The notes under the pieces are model-generated. The model ran no database searches. It had not been told where the DNA came from and was given only the letters and a program-made list of their open reading frames with translations. A DNA stretch of 64,000 nucleotides from Leifsonia sp. 1010 (lineage in GTDB: Bacteria; Actinomycetota; Actinomycetes; Actinomycetales; Microbacteriaceae): NCBI RefSeq assembly GCF_031455295.1, contig NZ_JAVDSL010000001.1:1-64000 (forward strand), in the 5' to 3' direction. Shown here piece by piece: positions 28,153 through 37,253 of the stretch (positions are counted from its first letter, which is position 1; each line of letters opens with the position of its first letter). Both the position numbers and the translations under genes were made by a program.

Positions 28153-28875
28153 TTACTTCCCCTCGGTCGGCACCGTCTCCGCCTTGGCGAGGGCGAACAG
28201 GTATCCGGACAGCCTGCCTTCATACGCCGGTCCCGACGTCGACGCACTGATGGAGACCCCCGTTACAAGGAACAGCCGGTCACCCGACTGCATACCCTTG
28301 ACGAAGGCCTGAATCGAATTGCTGGGTCCCGAGACCGTCACCACCAGCGGGATGAGCGAAAGGTTCTCGGCAGTTACGCGGGCGTCCTGAACCGGCGGCA
28401 TTCCCGGTACAGCAGTCGGACTAGGCGCGGGCGTCGGAGTCGCGGTCGGAGTCGGGGTCGGGGTCGGTGCAGGTGTGGGCGACCCGGATGGCGCGGCGGC
28501 AGCGGGCTGCGCGGCCGGTGCAGTGGGAGCGATGTAGGGCACGGCGTCGGACGGAGTGACCTTGGTCACCGTCACCCCGGCGCTCGCCGCGACCGAATTG
28601 AGCTCCTCGTAGAAAGCAGGGAGTCCCGCATCGGCCGGAATCGCCTTGGCCAGTTCCGCGAGCTGCTGTTCCGTCTGGGGAAGCTTGGCGTGCGCGGCCT
28701 GAAGAGAGCGCAGCTGGGCGGTGTATTGCGCATTCTGCTGGTCGACCTGAGCACGCTGGAGCGTCGCCTGAGCGGCCACTCCGAGCTGCGGAGCGATCGC
28801 GAGGAACCAGCCGCCGACGACGATAGCAACTGCTACGAGGACGGAGCCGATGATCCAGATCCTGTTCTTGTCCAT
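28153..28875 (-). CDS. pilO: type IV pilus inner-membrane protein PilO-like
   Basis: A 240-residue bitopic protein: short cytoplasmic start, one membrane helix (about residues 7-27), a coiled coil (QLRSLQAAHAKLPQTEQQLAEL), then a ferredoxin-like domain. In the middle is a Pro/Thr-rich repeat linker (about residues 125-152) that is unusual for PilO. With PilM and PilN it forms the alignment platform of the pilus machine. It lies three bases after pilN and is the last gene of the pilus operon. Confidence 0.85.
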   Translation of the reverse strand: MDKNRIWIIGSVLVAVAIVVGGWFLAIAPQLGVAAQATLQRAQVDQQNAQYTAQLRSLQAAHAKLPQTEQQLAELAKAIPADAGLPAFYEELNSVAASAGVTVTKVTPSDAVPYIAPTAPAAQPAAAAPSGSPTPAPTPTPTPTATPTPAPSPTAVPGMPPVQDARVTAENLSLIPLVVTVSGPSNSIQAFVKGMQSGDRLFLVTGVSISASTSGPAYEGRLSGYLFALAKAETVPTEGK

Positions 28876-28878
28876 CGG

Positions 28879-29613
28879 TCACTTGCCCTTTCCAGTGAAG
28901 CGCTCGTCATAGGCGGCTGAGCTGAGGTGCGCAGTCACATGCACCGTGTAGACGCCCGACGTCGGATCCTGCGTCGCGTCGTCGGTCATCACATCCACCA
29001 CTCCCGGAACGGCGCTCAGCGCCGTGAGCCAGGCCGGAACCGGGTCGAGGCTCGTCGTGTCGGCGGTGAACGTGACGCTCGCGATGCGAGGTCCCTGAAG
29101 AGGCGATGTCGACTGCTCGTAGAGTGCGATCGGCGACGCAGAGTCGGCGCGCAGCCCGGTGACCGCTACACCAGGCACAGTCGCCGCCTGGAACTTGTCG
29201 AAATACGAGGACCAGTCCACCTCGGTGGCACCAGCTACTTTCTGTGCGGCCTGTGCGAGCTCGACGCGCTGCTGCGCCAGTTGAGCGTCGCGGAACGCCA
29301 ACTGCTGCTGGACCAGCCGCGTCGAATCAGCTTGCGCCTGCGAAACACCCGCCTGCTCGCTGACGGCCAGAGCGGTGGCACCGCCGGCGGCGAGCACCAC
29401 GAGCATGACCAGGCCCAGCACGGAGTACACAAGGACGCGGCGGACACCGCTCGCTTTGCGCTCCGCACGGATCTCAGGCGGCAGAAGATCAACCAGCGGC
29501 TCCGCCGCGACGAACGAAGTTGTCGGTCGGTCCCCGCGAGGCCGCCGCGCCGACTCACGTCGATCGGCCGTCGTGCCATCGGAGATCGCTGGGTTCTTGA
29601 CTGCGAGAGTCAT
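28879..29613 (-). CDS. pilN: type IV pilus protein PilN-like
   Basis: A 244-residue protein. The cytoplasmic N terminus contains VDLLPPEIRAERKASGVRR, which fits the short PilN segment that inserts into PilM; a membrane helix follows (about residues 63-85), then a coiled coil and a ferredoxin-like outside domain. It overlaps pilM by four bases (ATGA) and is followed by pilO, the usual M-N-O order. Confidence 0.88.
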   Translation of the reverse strand: MTLAVKNPAISDGTTADRRESARRPRGDRPTTSFVAAEPLVDLLPPEIRAERKASGVRRVLVYSVLGLVMLVVLAAGGATALAVSEQAGVSQAQADSTRLVQQQLAFRDAQLAQQRVELAQAAQKVAGATEVDWSSYFDKFQAATVPGVAVTGLRADSASPIALYEQSTSPLQGPRIASVTFTADTTSLDPVPAWLTALSAVPGVVDVMTDDATQDPTSGVYTVHVTAHLSSAAYDERFTGKGK

Positions 29614-30659
29614 GCCGCCCTCCTCAGTGCCAGTCCGAGCGCTACGCTGAGTGACGGACGGTCGATGCGGAGGGCTTCGGCGGAGACCTTGCGCGTCAGG
29701 CCCACCACCCGGAACGGGTCGCCGGCGTGCACCGGAATCCGCGACATCTCCGCGAGCGCCTCAGGCAGACCCGCCAGGAGAGATCCGCCGCCGGTGAGGA
29801 CGATCCCTTCCACCCGATCCTCGGGTCGAGTGTTCACGTAGTAATTGACCGTGTTGCGGAGGCTCGTGAGCAGTTCGCCGACTGTCTGGACGAGAACGTC
29901 CGACACAGCTCGTTCCTCCTGGGACTCCACCCGGCGGAGGAGGCCGAACTCGCGTTTCTGTCTCTCGGCGGTCTCCGCGTCCACCTGAAGAGTCGACTGG
30001 AGAGCCGTCGTCAGGTCCGCTCCACCGGCGGGAATGATGCGGACGAACTGCGGCACTCCGTCCTTCACGATGACGACGTTCGTGGTCGCAGCGCCGATAT
30101 CCACCAGTGCATAGGTTCCGCCTAGCTGTGCCCGCGTCGCAAGCACCCGCGCGAGCGCGAAGGGGATGACATCGACGTCGGTGGCCCGTAGCCCGGCCTT
30201 CTCTGTCGCACGAACGTTGCCGAGCACGGCGTCCTTGACAGCGGCCACCAGCAGCCCGGTGAGTACGGGGCCGGTGTCGGACTGAGACTCCGCAACGGGG
30301 TAGAAGTCGAGCAGCGCGTCGCTGACCGGCAACGGGAGCATGTCCTGCACCTGGAACGGCAGCGTCTCGCGAATTCTCTCGCGCGTGGCATACGGCACGG
30401 TGAGGTCTCGAACCAGGACGCGCTGGTTACCCATGCCGAGGACGGCCGTGCGGCTCTTGAACTTTCCCTTCGTCCACAGCTGCCTCAGGCATTGGGCGAC
30501 CGTGTTGGGCTCGACCACTTCGCCGCGGTCGACCGCGCCGGGCGGTAACGGCACGATCGCATATCCCGCGAACAGCGGCTTCGCCTTGTCTGGTCCTTCG
30601 ATCTCGACGGCCCGCAGCGAGGTGGTTCCGATGTCCACTCCGACGATCCTGTTCACCAT
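29610..30659 (-). CDS. pilM: type IV pilus assembly ATPase-fold protein PilM
   Basis: A 349-residue actin/FtsA-fold cytoplasmic protein. Phosphate-1 motif VGVDIGTTSLRAVEIEG opens the protein; TYALVDIGAATTNVVIV is the phosphate-2 motif, and GIVLTGGGSLLAGLPEAL the adenosine motif. FQVQDMLPLPVSDALLDF is typical of PilM. It binds the N-terminal segment of PilN. It lies between the prepilin peptidase and pilN genes. Confidence 0.95.
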   Translation of the reverse strand: MVNRIVGVDIGTTSLRAVEIEGPDKAKPLFAGYAIVPLPPGAVDRGEVVEPNTVAQCLRQLWTKGKFKSRTAVLGMGNQRVLVRDLTVPYATRERIRETLPFQVQDMLPLPVSDALLDFYPVAESQSDTGPVLTGLLVAAVKDAVLGNVRATEKAGLRATDVDVIPFALARVLATRAQLGGTYALVDIGAATTNVVIVKDGVPQFVRIIPAGGADLTTALQSTLQVDAETAERQKREFGLLRRVESQEERAVSDVLVQTVGELLTSLRNTVNYYVNTRPEDRVEGIVLTGGGSLLAGLPEALAEMSRIPVHAGDPFRVVGLTRKVSAEALRIDRPSLSVALGLALRRAA

Positions 30660-30674
30660 GGCTCCTCGCCTTCC

Positions 30675-31523
30675 TTACGCCAGTCCCACGAGGGACAGAT
30701 AGAGATGGGCGATCGCGTCGCCCCAGAACACGCCCACCCAACAACCCGCCAGCATCCACGGCCCGAAGGGGATGCCGCTTCCGCGCCGCACCCGATTCAG
30801 GGCGAGGAGGACGATCGCGCACAGTCCCCCCAGAACGAAGGCAGCGAACGCACCGACCAGCAGGTCCTGCCAGCCCAGCCACCCCAGATAGAGGCCGATG
30901 ACCGCCGCGAGTTTCACGTCCCCGAAACCCATACCCCCGGGATAGGCGAGCGCCAGTACCAAATAGAAGGCGAACAGGAGGAGCGAGCCGATCGCCGCGC
31001 GCCCGGCATCCGCCCAGAGTCCGCCGACGATCGCAGCGCTCAGGAGGAGCGCGAGGCCGGAGACCAACGTCGGGAAGACGATGATGTCCGGCAGGCGCCT
31101 GGTGTCGGCATCGATCAAAGCGAGGACGATGCTTGCCCCGGCGAAGAGCAGGAAGGCCACCGCCTGGAGCGCCGCCGGAACGGACGGTCCTCCGGGGAGG
31201 CCGCCGGCAAACGAGATCGACCACCAGCAGACGGCGGCGAAAGCAGCTCCCGTCGCAGCCTCGACCAAGGGGTACCGGACCGAGATGGGACTGCCGCAGT
31301 CGCGGCAGCGGCCGCGGAGGACGAGCCAGGAGAGCACGGGGATGTTGTCCCACGGCCGGATCGGGGATCCGCACTCGGGGCATGCGCTCGCGGGAGCCAC
31401 GACCGAACGCCCCGCGGGCACGCGGTAGGCGACGACGTTGAGGAACGACCCGATCAGCAGGCCGAGTACCCCGGCTCCGGCGATGAGGAAGACGGCGACA
31501 GCCGTGGACGCCTGCTCGATCAC
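30675..31523 (-). CDS. pilD: prepilin peptidase / N-methyltransferase
   Basis: A 282-residue polytopic membrane aspartyl protease of the PilD/GspO family that cleaves prepilin leaders. The cytoplasmic loop has both CxxC pairs (Cys48/51 and Cys73/76), found in enzymes that also N-methylate. The catalytic aspartates are in ALIDADTRRLPD and in GGMGFGDVKLA. About eight membrane segments are visible. It overlaps the large minor-pilin gene by four bases. Confidence 0.95.
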   Translation of the reverse strand: MIEQASTAVAVFLIAGAGVLGLLIGSFLNVVAYRVPAGRSVVAPASACPECGSPIRPWDNIPVLSWLVLRGRCRDCGSPISVRYPLVEAATGAAFAAVCWWSISFAGGLPGGPSVPAALQAVAFLLFAGASIVLALIDADTRRLPDIIVFPTLVSGLALLLSAAIVGGLWADAGRAAIGSLLLFAFYLVLALAYPGGMGFGDVKLAAVIGLYLGWLGWQDLLVGAFAAFVLGGLCAIVLLALNRVRRGSGIPFGPWMLAGCWVGVFWGDAIAHLYLSLVGLA

Positions 31524-33256
31524 GGGATGCTCGTTCCGTCGGGCTTGAAGGCCGTCTTGACCTCGACGACAGCGGTCGTTCCATAGGTGGTCGAGACGGG
31601 TGAGAGGAACTTGGGCGGAGCCTGGTACGCGAGCCGTGGATCGTATTGATAGTTCTTCGCGTAGCCGGTGGTGATCGATCCGCCGCTCGATTGGGCAACG
31701 GGCCCGCGGAACTTTTGAGCGATCGCGCCCAGGATGGTCAGCGTCCCCTTCTTGCCGGCCGTGTAGTTCTGCACCTGGAAGGTGTGGGCGACCGACAGGA
31801 TCGCCGCGTCGATCTCGCGGCCGTTCTGCGACGAGTCGAGAAGGCTTCCGCTGGAGTTCACGGGGTTGTAGACCCAGACGGCGTTCTGGCCGACGAGCCC
31901 CAGCATGTCGTTCTGCGTGTCGACGTATTTGATGTCGCCGACGACGTAGACGTAATTGTCCGCGGCCACGCTGACCGCACCGTGCACGTTGCCCTGCACG
32001 AAGACATCGCCGTTGCGGCAGCCGTAGGACGGCGCTGAGGTGGAGATAGACGGGGCTCTCTCATTCGCGGCCGGATAACCTAGGCCGTTGCTGCTCGCGT
32101 CAGGGCAGGTGAAATTGCTCGGATAAGTTCCCGCGGCGTATCCATTCGGATCGGATGTCGACGTGGGCACCGACTGCACGAAGACGAGGTTGTTCGCGGG
32201 AACCGGGATCGTCTGTCCGGAGGGACTGCCGAGGGTGCCCGTCGAGGCGTACCCCGGCGTCCCGCAATTGGTGGTCGGATTCACTCCCGCCGCGGTGGGC
32301 GGATCGCCGACCACGTTCGTGGCTCTGGTCCAGGGGCTGCGGACCGTCATGGTCCCGTCGGCGTTGAAGGTGATGGTGGTCGGACCGGTGTAGAGACACC
32401 CGGGGCGCGCCACGGTCGACGGGATGTCCGTCCGGGTCTCCTGCTTCATCTGCGTGTTGGTCGCCGGCATGGCGACCACCGGGCTGTAGCGCGGGTAGCC
32501 CGAGAGCGCGAAATTGCCCGCAGCACACCCGCTCGGGGTGATGTAGGCGTTACCGGAACTGGGGTTGTACCCCGTCGTTACGATGCTGTTAAATGTGGCG
32601 CCGCAGATCTGCAGCGTGTCGTTCGAGTGGGCCGGGCCGTTGATGACGTCGCTCGCCGCGAACTGGATGGTCGTGCAATTCGGCCGGCTGGACACCGCCC
32701 ACGCGTAGGCCGGGGTGCACGAGGTGGACGAAGTGGCGGGATCCTGGATCTCGTAGTCGGTGAAGTACAAGAAGTCGATGAACCCGGACTGCTTCAGGTC
32801 GGCCACGATGGAGCGCGTCGTCGAGCCGACCTTGCCCGTCGACCGCAGTCGCAGGGTCCCCGCGAGCGCGTACTTGGAGTTGTCGACTTCGTAACGGTAC
32901 AGAGCTACCCCTCCGCTACCCGGGACAGTCGCCCACGATCCCAGGGGTCCGACGCCGAACGCGAGATTGCCGTTCGTGCCGGTGAAGCTGCTTCCCGCAC
33001 TGAACAGAGAGGTCGAGTTGCCGTACTGCTGGTAGGTGTTGTCGTTGGCAAGCTTGGATTGATAGTCCTCGATCCCCGCGTACGCCGCCGACATGGCCGC
33101 GTTCCAGTCGGAATCGCTGCTCGACTTCACGGTGCCGCTGAGGGTGGTCGCGGCCATCGTCGAGACCAGCAGCAGCAGCACCATGCCGATGATCATGACC
33201 ATGGGCAGAGCAAGCCCCTCGTCTGACCGCACACGGCCGCGCGCCGGTTTCATCAT
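31520..33256 (-). CDS. large PilX-like minor pilin
   Basis: A 578-residue protein. The N terminus (SDEGLALPMVMIIGMVLLLL) is a prepilin-like hydrophobic helix without the usual Glu5, as in PilX-type proteins. The remainder is a large outside domain rich in Gly, Ser, Thr and Asn with several cysteines and a strand-rich end (DVFVQGNVHGAVSVAADNYV, then GTLTILGAIAQKFRGP) that looks like a beta-helix. I start at 33256, where the ATG overlaps the previous stop by one base. It lies third in the row of minor pilins before pilD. It could be a tip or adhesion subunit. Confidence 0.85.
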   Translation of the reverse strand: MMKPARGRVRSDEGLALPMVMIIGMVLLLLVSTMAATTLSGTVKSSSDSDWNAAMSAAYAGIEDYQSKLANDNTYQQYGNSTSLFSAGSSFTGTNGNLAFGVGPLGSWATVPGSGGVALYRYEVDNSKYALAGTLRLRSTGKVGSTTRSIVADLKQSGFIDFLYFTDYEIQDPATSSTSCTPAYAWAVSSRPNCTTIQFAASDVINGPAHSNDTLQICGATFNSIVTTGYNPSSGNAYITPSGCAAGNFALSGYPRYSPVVAMPATNTQMKQETRTDIPSTVARPGCLYTGPTTITFNADGTMTVRSPWTRATNVVGDPPTAAGVNPTTNCGTPGYASTGTLGSPSGQTIPVPANNLVFVQSVPTSTSDPNGYAAGTYPSNFTCPDASSNGLGYPAANERAPSISTSAPSYGCRNGDVFVQGNVHGAVSVAADNYVYVVGDIKYVDTQNDMLGLVGQNAVWVYNPVNSSGSLLDSSQNGREIDAAILSVAHTFQVQNYTAGKKGTLTILGAIAQKFRGPVAQSSGGSITTGYAKNYQYDPRLAYQAPPKFLSPVSTTYGTTAVVEVKTAFKPDGTSIP

Positions 33257-33936
33257 CACAGCTCCGCTCTCGAGAGCGGCAGGTTCGGCAGGCCGACAGT
33301 GTTCTGGAGCGTCACGTTCGAGGTGTCGCCCGCGGCGGTGGTTCCCGTGGTCAGGCTGACCTGGACGGCGGCGATGCTGCGCGGGTTGGAAGCGGCGTTG
33401 GACAGGGCGGTGTTGGACACGCCGAGATATGTGAAGAGCGGCGCAACTCCCGACGAGGCGGCGATCACGCTGCTGGCCAGGATCCGCTTGGTCGTCGCGG
33501 CCACACTCGTCGGGTCCGGAAAAGTCCAATAGCCGCCGCTCTGTGCGATTCCGGGCCAGATCTCCTCCACGAGATTGCGGCTGCCATCCACGGAGAAGCG
33601 CACCTGGATGGGCTGCTCGCTCGAGGAGGCCAGGTTCACGTACGCGTAGACGACGAGCGTCTCCGTTCCGACCGACCGGAAGGCGGAGTCCGGAAGAGCC
33701 TGCCCACGGACCGGGTTCTCCGTCGCCGCGCGAAGAACGCGAGAGATCTCATTCATGCCGTTCGACGCGGATTTGGTGTTCGTGTCCAGGGAACGGCTCA
33801 TCGCGAAGTTCCGGTTGACGGAGAAGAAGACGCCCCCGACGATGGTCAGCAGGAGACTGAAGACCATCATCGCGACCAAGAGCTCTGCGAGGCTGATCCC
33901 TGCGTCGGCGTACCGGCGACGGTCGGGGGCGCGCAT
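33256..33936 (-). CDS. PilW/PulJ-like minor pilin
   Basis: A 226-residue prepilin. The cleavage site is ADAG followed by ISLAELLVAMMVFSLLLTIVGG, with Glu at mature position 5 (counting I as 1), then a 190-residue globular domain. The start at 33936 overlaps the previous stop by one base (TGATG); the longer frame is rejected. Its place between the V-like and X-like pilins matches the order of minor pilins that prime pilus assembly. Confidence 0.88.
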   Translation of the reverse strand: MRAPDRRRYADAGISLAELLVAMMVFSLLLTIVGGVFFSVNRNFAMSRSLDTNTKSASNGMNEISRVLRAATENPVRGQALPDSAFRSVGTETLVVYAYVNLASSSEQPIQVRFSVDGSRNLVEEIWPGIAQSGGYWTFPDPTSVAATTKRILASSVIAASSGVAPLFTYLGVSNTALSNAASNPRSIAAVQVSLTTGTTAAGDTSNVTLQNTVGLPNLPLSRAEL

Positions 33937-35300
33937 CAGCCGACCGTCCTGGGGTCGAGCGTAATGGTCGCCTGCGACGCTGTCAGGATCGCGCGGGTCA
34001 CCGGAACCATCTGGCTCGTCGGGATCGACGTGGAAGTGCTCCCCGATGACGTCCCGGAGTAGAGCTTCCACGATCCGAACGGCAGCGCATACTTCATCGT
34101 TCCTGCGGTAGCGGGACCGAACTTGAGGTTCGGGGTGCCGGTGGCGCATCCCGGGTCTCCTGTGCCATTCACGGGCGACTGCAGGACTGCCGTCACGTAG
34201 CGACCGGCGGCCAACCCGGTGACGGAGACCACCCCGGATGCCACGTTGAGCGTGGCGGAGCCGCCGGGTGCTGCGCCGGGCCCGTTATGCAACGCCTTGC
34301 CGGTTGCGCCGTCGCCCGACGCAGGCGTCGTCCAGCTGGCCGGATCAACGTTCAGGCATGTGGGATTCGATCCAACCGGCCCCACATAAGCACCGGCGAG
34401 GGCCGAATACCCGTCTCCGAACGGGAAGAGACTGACGGAGGCCGCCGACCCGACCGTCTTGGTGTAGACACCCCCTACCGCGTTGACGAATGTCACCGCT
34501 TGGTTCGTCGCCACGGTCGCGCCGCCGTATGCCAGCGAGAACAAGCCGCTGTTGTCGTATGTGAAGGGGGCTTTGCTGACTCCGCCCTTGGTGACCGACA
34601 GGTTCTTGAACACGGGGTTCGGGTTCTGGGAGATATCGACGTAGTTCGGCGTGGACAGTGTCACGTCGTAGTTGCCAGGTGTGACCTTCAGGGCATAGGT
34701 GCACCCGTTCGAATCCGTCGCGGGCGGCTGAGCGGCGAGCGCCACTGCACCGTTCGGATTGGTGGACGACGCGGTCACCGTTGCAGTCACGCCGGGGGTC
34801 CCGGCGCCGGTAGAGGAGGTGACCGAGATGATGATCGTGCCGAGGAGCGGATCGTTGATCCGGTTGTTTGGCGCCACGATGCTGCTGGACTTCACGGGAT
34901 CGATGCCGGACGTGCGGCCCGTCCAATCGACCGTGACGTTCACCCGCTTGTACTGCAACGTCCCGCCGCCGGCGCCGCACGCCACCGTGCTGTTGTTGGC
35001 AGGAACCCAGTCGGCGTCACGTGTGACAGTGAACGTGGTTCCGTTGACCACCTTGGTCCATGAGTCGTCATCGACGGAGAACACGTTGCTGATAGCCCGG
35101 TCGTAGTCGATCTCCTGTGCCGCGAGGTTGACCGCGATCTCCCGCGACCGCGACTCGCGGACGCGGACGAGCGAACTCGTCAGCGAGTAAGCGACGAGGG
35201 TGGCGATGATGCCGAAGATGAAGAGGGCAATCACGACCTCGACGAGTGTGAGGCCCTCGTCGTCGGTTTCGATCTGACGGAGGTTGCGCGGAATGATCAT
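33936..35300 (-). CDS. large PilV-like minor pilin with Ig-like insert
   Basis: A 454-residue prepilin: leader ending DDEG, then LTLVEVVIALFIFGIIATLVAY with Glu5. The outside part is much larger than in normal PilV (about 150-200 residues) and contains a strand-rich unit (about residues 165-255: VTATVTASSTNPNG, CTYALKVTPGNYDVTLSTP) that resembles a CarboxypepD-regulatory or SpaA-type Ig-like domain. The ATG at 35300 lies five bases after AAGGAGG. A strong hairpin separates it from pilA. It may be an adhesive minor pilin. Confidence 0.86.
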   Translation of the reverse strand: MIIPRNLRQIETDDEGLTLVEVVIALFIFGIIATLVAYSLTSSLVRVRESRSREIAVNLAAQEIDYDRAISNVFSVDDDSWTKVVNGTTFTVTRDADWVPANNSTVACGAGGGTLQYKRVNVTVDWTGRTSGIDPVKSSSIVAPNNRINDPLLGTIIISVTSSTGAGTPGVTATVTASSTNPNGAVALAAQPPATDSNGCTYALKVTPGNYDVTLSTPNYVDISQNPNPVFKNLSVTKGGVSKAPFTYDNSGLFSLAYGGATVATNQAVTFVNAVGGVYTKTVGSAASVSLFPFGDGYSALAGAYVGPVGSNPTCLNVDPASWTTPASGDGATGKALHNGPGAAPGGSATLNVASGVVSVTGLAAGRYVTAVLQSPVNGTGDPGCATGTPNLKFGPATAGTMKYALPFGSWKLYSGTSSGSTSTSIPTSQMVPVTRAILTASQATITLDPRTVG

Positions 35301-35343
35301 GGTCACCTCCTTCGGGTCGGGTGCGGAGGGCGGAACGTGAGAC

Positions 35344-35381
35344 GGCCGGGGTGACGCCGCGAGACTGGCGTCACCCCGGCC
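35344..35381 (-). terminator. 15-bp hairpin between pilA and minor pilins
   Basis: A perfect 15-bp GC-rich stem (35344-35358 with 35367-35381) with an 8-base loop starts seven bases after the pilA stop. With no clear T-tract it probably acts as a partial terminator or 3' stabiliser, so that pilA mRNA exceeds that of the downstream genes. Confidence 0.75.
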
Positions 35382-35388
35382 GGAGGGA

Positions 35389-35862
35389 TCAGTTGCCCGG
35401 GAGTGCGGTGCAGGCGCCGCTGGAAACGCCGTTCTTCGAGTCGATGTGGAACGGGTTGTTCGTGTCGCTGCTGGTGGCGCTGACGCAGAAGTTGGTGAAC
35501 GTCGAGCCGGTGAAGGCTGCAGGAGCGCCGCTGGCGCCGTAGGTCGCGCTGGAGGTAGCGCCCAGGGCGCCCAGCGTGGTGCTGCCGATGGTGGTGGCCG
35601 GCGTCAGCGTGGTCGGGAAGGTGGCGGAGGGGTTGTTCGTGTACGCAGCGACCAGAGCCGTCTTCACGTTGGTCAGGTCGGACTTGACCGCGCTGTCCTT
35701 GGCGTTGTTCTGGATGCCGATATAAACCGGAATGGCGATGGCAGCCAGGATGCCGATGATGATGACCACGACGAGGAGCTCGATCAGGGTGAAGCCCTTC
35801 TCGCCCTCCTCGAGGAGGCCCTTACGACGGGCGTTGAGCTTGCCCATGAGTCGGAAGTACAT
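35389..35862 (-). CDS. pilA: major type IV pilin
   Basis: A 157-residue prepilin. The leader is 23 residues, ending GEKG, followed by FTLIELLVVVIIIGILAAIA with Phe1 and Glu5, the classic type IVa signature. The mature pilin is about 134 residues, with two cysteines (CVSATSSDTN... and ...SSGACTALPGN) that could close the C-terminal D-region loop. The start at 35862 is preceded by AAGGAA at seven bases; a second Met six codons in is the alternative. It stands between pilC and a hairpin. Confidence 0.95.
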   Translation of the reverse strand: MYFRLMGKLNARRKGLLEEGEKGFTLIELLVVVIIIGILAAIAIPVYIGIQNNAKDSAVKSDLTNVKTALVAAYTNNPSATFPTTLTPATTIGSTTLGALGATSSATYGASGAPAAFTGSTFTNFCVSATSSDTNNPFHIDSKNGVSSGACTALPGN

Positions 35863-36026
35863 TGCAGTGTTCCTTCGGTCGGGAGTTCGAGCGGCCAGTC
35901 GGTCCGTTCGTCGCTTGATGTTATTTCTCGGCGAATTCTCGGGATAATCCCGCGAAAGGGGGGAATATCGGACTTTAGATACCCCAGTCCGGGGGGATGA
36001 ATCACCTGGTTGTGACCCGAAAAGGG

Positions 36027-37253
36027 TTATTTCACCAGAGTTCCGATCTGGAAGATGGGCATGTACAGCGCGATGACCATGCCGCCGATGACGACACCGA
36101 GGAACGCGATGAGCACCGGCTCGATCATCGCGGTCAGCTGCTCCGTCGCAGCTTCGACCTCCTGCTCGTAGAAATCCGCGATCTTGTCCAGCATCGTCTC
36201 CAGGGAGCCGGAATCCTCCCCGACCGCGATCATCTGTGTGACCATCGTCGGGAAGACCGGCTGGGCCATGAGCGGTTTCGCGATGGACTCGCCCTGGCGC
36301 ACGGACTCGGCGACCTCGATCAGCGACTTCTCGATCACCCAATTACCACTGGTCTCTCCTACGATCCTGAGCGCTTGAAGGATGGGCACGCCGGCGCCGA
36401 TCATGTTCGAGAGATTTCGGCTGAACCGCGCGATCGCGATCTTCTTGAGGAGTGGGCCGAAGACCGGCACTTTCAGCTTCAGCGGATCGACGCGCTGCCG
36501 GACCTCCTGCGTATGCCGATTGCGCGACCACCAGATCGCGAACACGATGAGAGCCACGATCGCGATCGGTGCGATCCACACCATCGCATGCGACAGCACC
36601 ACCAGGATCTCCGTGGGGAGAGGGAGCTGCGCTCCCAGCCCGGAGAACATCTTCTCGAAGACGGGAACGATGAACAGCAGCATCGCAGCGACGGCGATGA
36701 CGGACATGGCGAGCACGATGACCGGGTAGGTCATGGCCGACTTGATCGTCGACCGGAGCTTCACCTCCTTCTCGAAGTTCTCGGCGACCGACTCCATCGC
36801 GTCGTCGAGGAACCCTCCGGTCTCGCCTGCCCGCACCATGTTGATCATGAGCGGTGGAAACACCCGCTCATGCTTCTTCAAAGCATCCGAGACGGAGACG
36901 CCTGTCTCCACATCGTCCCGGACCTCCTCCATGATCGCCCCGAGTTTCTTGTTCTCGGTCTGCTCGGCGAGGATGCTGAGCGTCTTCAGCAGGGAGAGAC
37001 CAGAAGCGATCATGGTGGCCATCTGCCGGCTGAGTACGGCGAGATCCTTGAGTTTGACGCCGCTCCCGAAGCCGATGTTGATCTCGCGGTTGAGCCCGGT
37101 GCCTTCCGGCGCCTCGGAAATGGAGATCGGAGAAACGCCGAGTGTCCTCAGCCGCGCGACAGCGGCCGACTGGCCCTGAGCGTCCAGCTTGCCGGTGACG
37201 ATCTTGCCCTCCGCGTCGCGGCCGCGGTACGCGAAGGTGACGGCGCCGGCCAC
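36027..37253 (-). CDS. pilC: type IV pilus platform protein PilC
   Basis: A 408-residue inner-membrane platform protein with two T2SSF domains (about residues 70-195 and 275-398) and three membrane helices (about 170-192, 220-243 and 375-398). Family motifs are LAVLSRQMATMIASGLSLL, MVRAGETGGFLDDAM and ARFSRNLSNMIGAGVPILQAL. It couples PilB/PilT motion to pilin assembly. It overlaps pilT by one base; a 164-base gap to pilA follows. Confidence 0.96.
   Translation of the reverse strand: MAGAVTFAYRGRDAEGKIVTGKLDAQGQSAAVARLRTLGVSPISISEAPEGTGLNREINIGFGSGVKLKDLAVLSRQMATMIASGLSLLKTLSILAEQTENKKLGAIMEEVRDDVETGVSVSDALKKHERVFPPLMINMVRAGETGGFLDDAMESVAENFEKEVKLRSTIKSAMTYPVIVLAMSVIAVAAMLLFIVPVFEKMFSGLGAQLPLPTEILVVLSHAMVWIAPIAIVALIVFAIWWSRNRHTQEVRQRVDPLKLKVPVFGPLLKKIAIARFSRNLSNMIGAGVPILQALRIVGETSGNWVIEKSLIEVAESVRQGESIAKPLMAQPVFPTMVTQMIAVGEDSGSLETMLDKIADFYEQEVEAATEQLTAMIEPVLIAFLGVVIGGMVIALYMPIFQIGTLVK

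Noticed and set aside
28430-28490. GGGTCG-like repeats read as a CRISPR or microsatellite
   Set aside because: They encode the Pro/Thr linker of PilO; the units are short and lack spacers.
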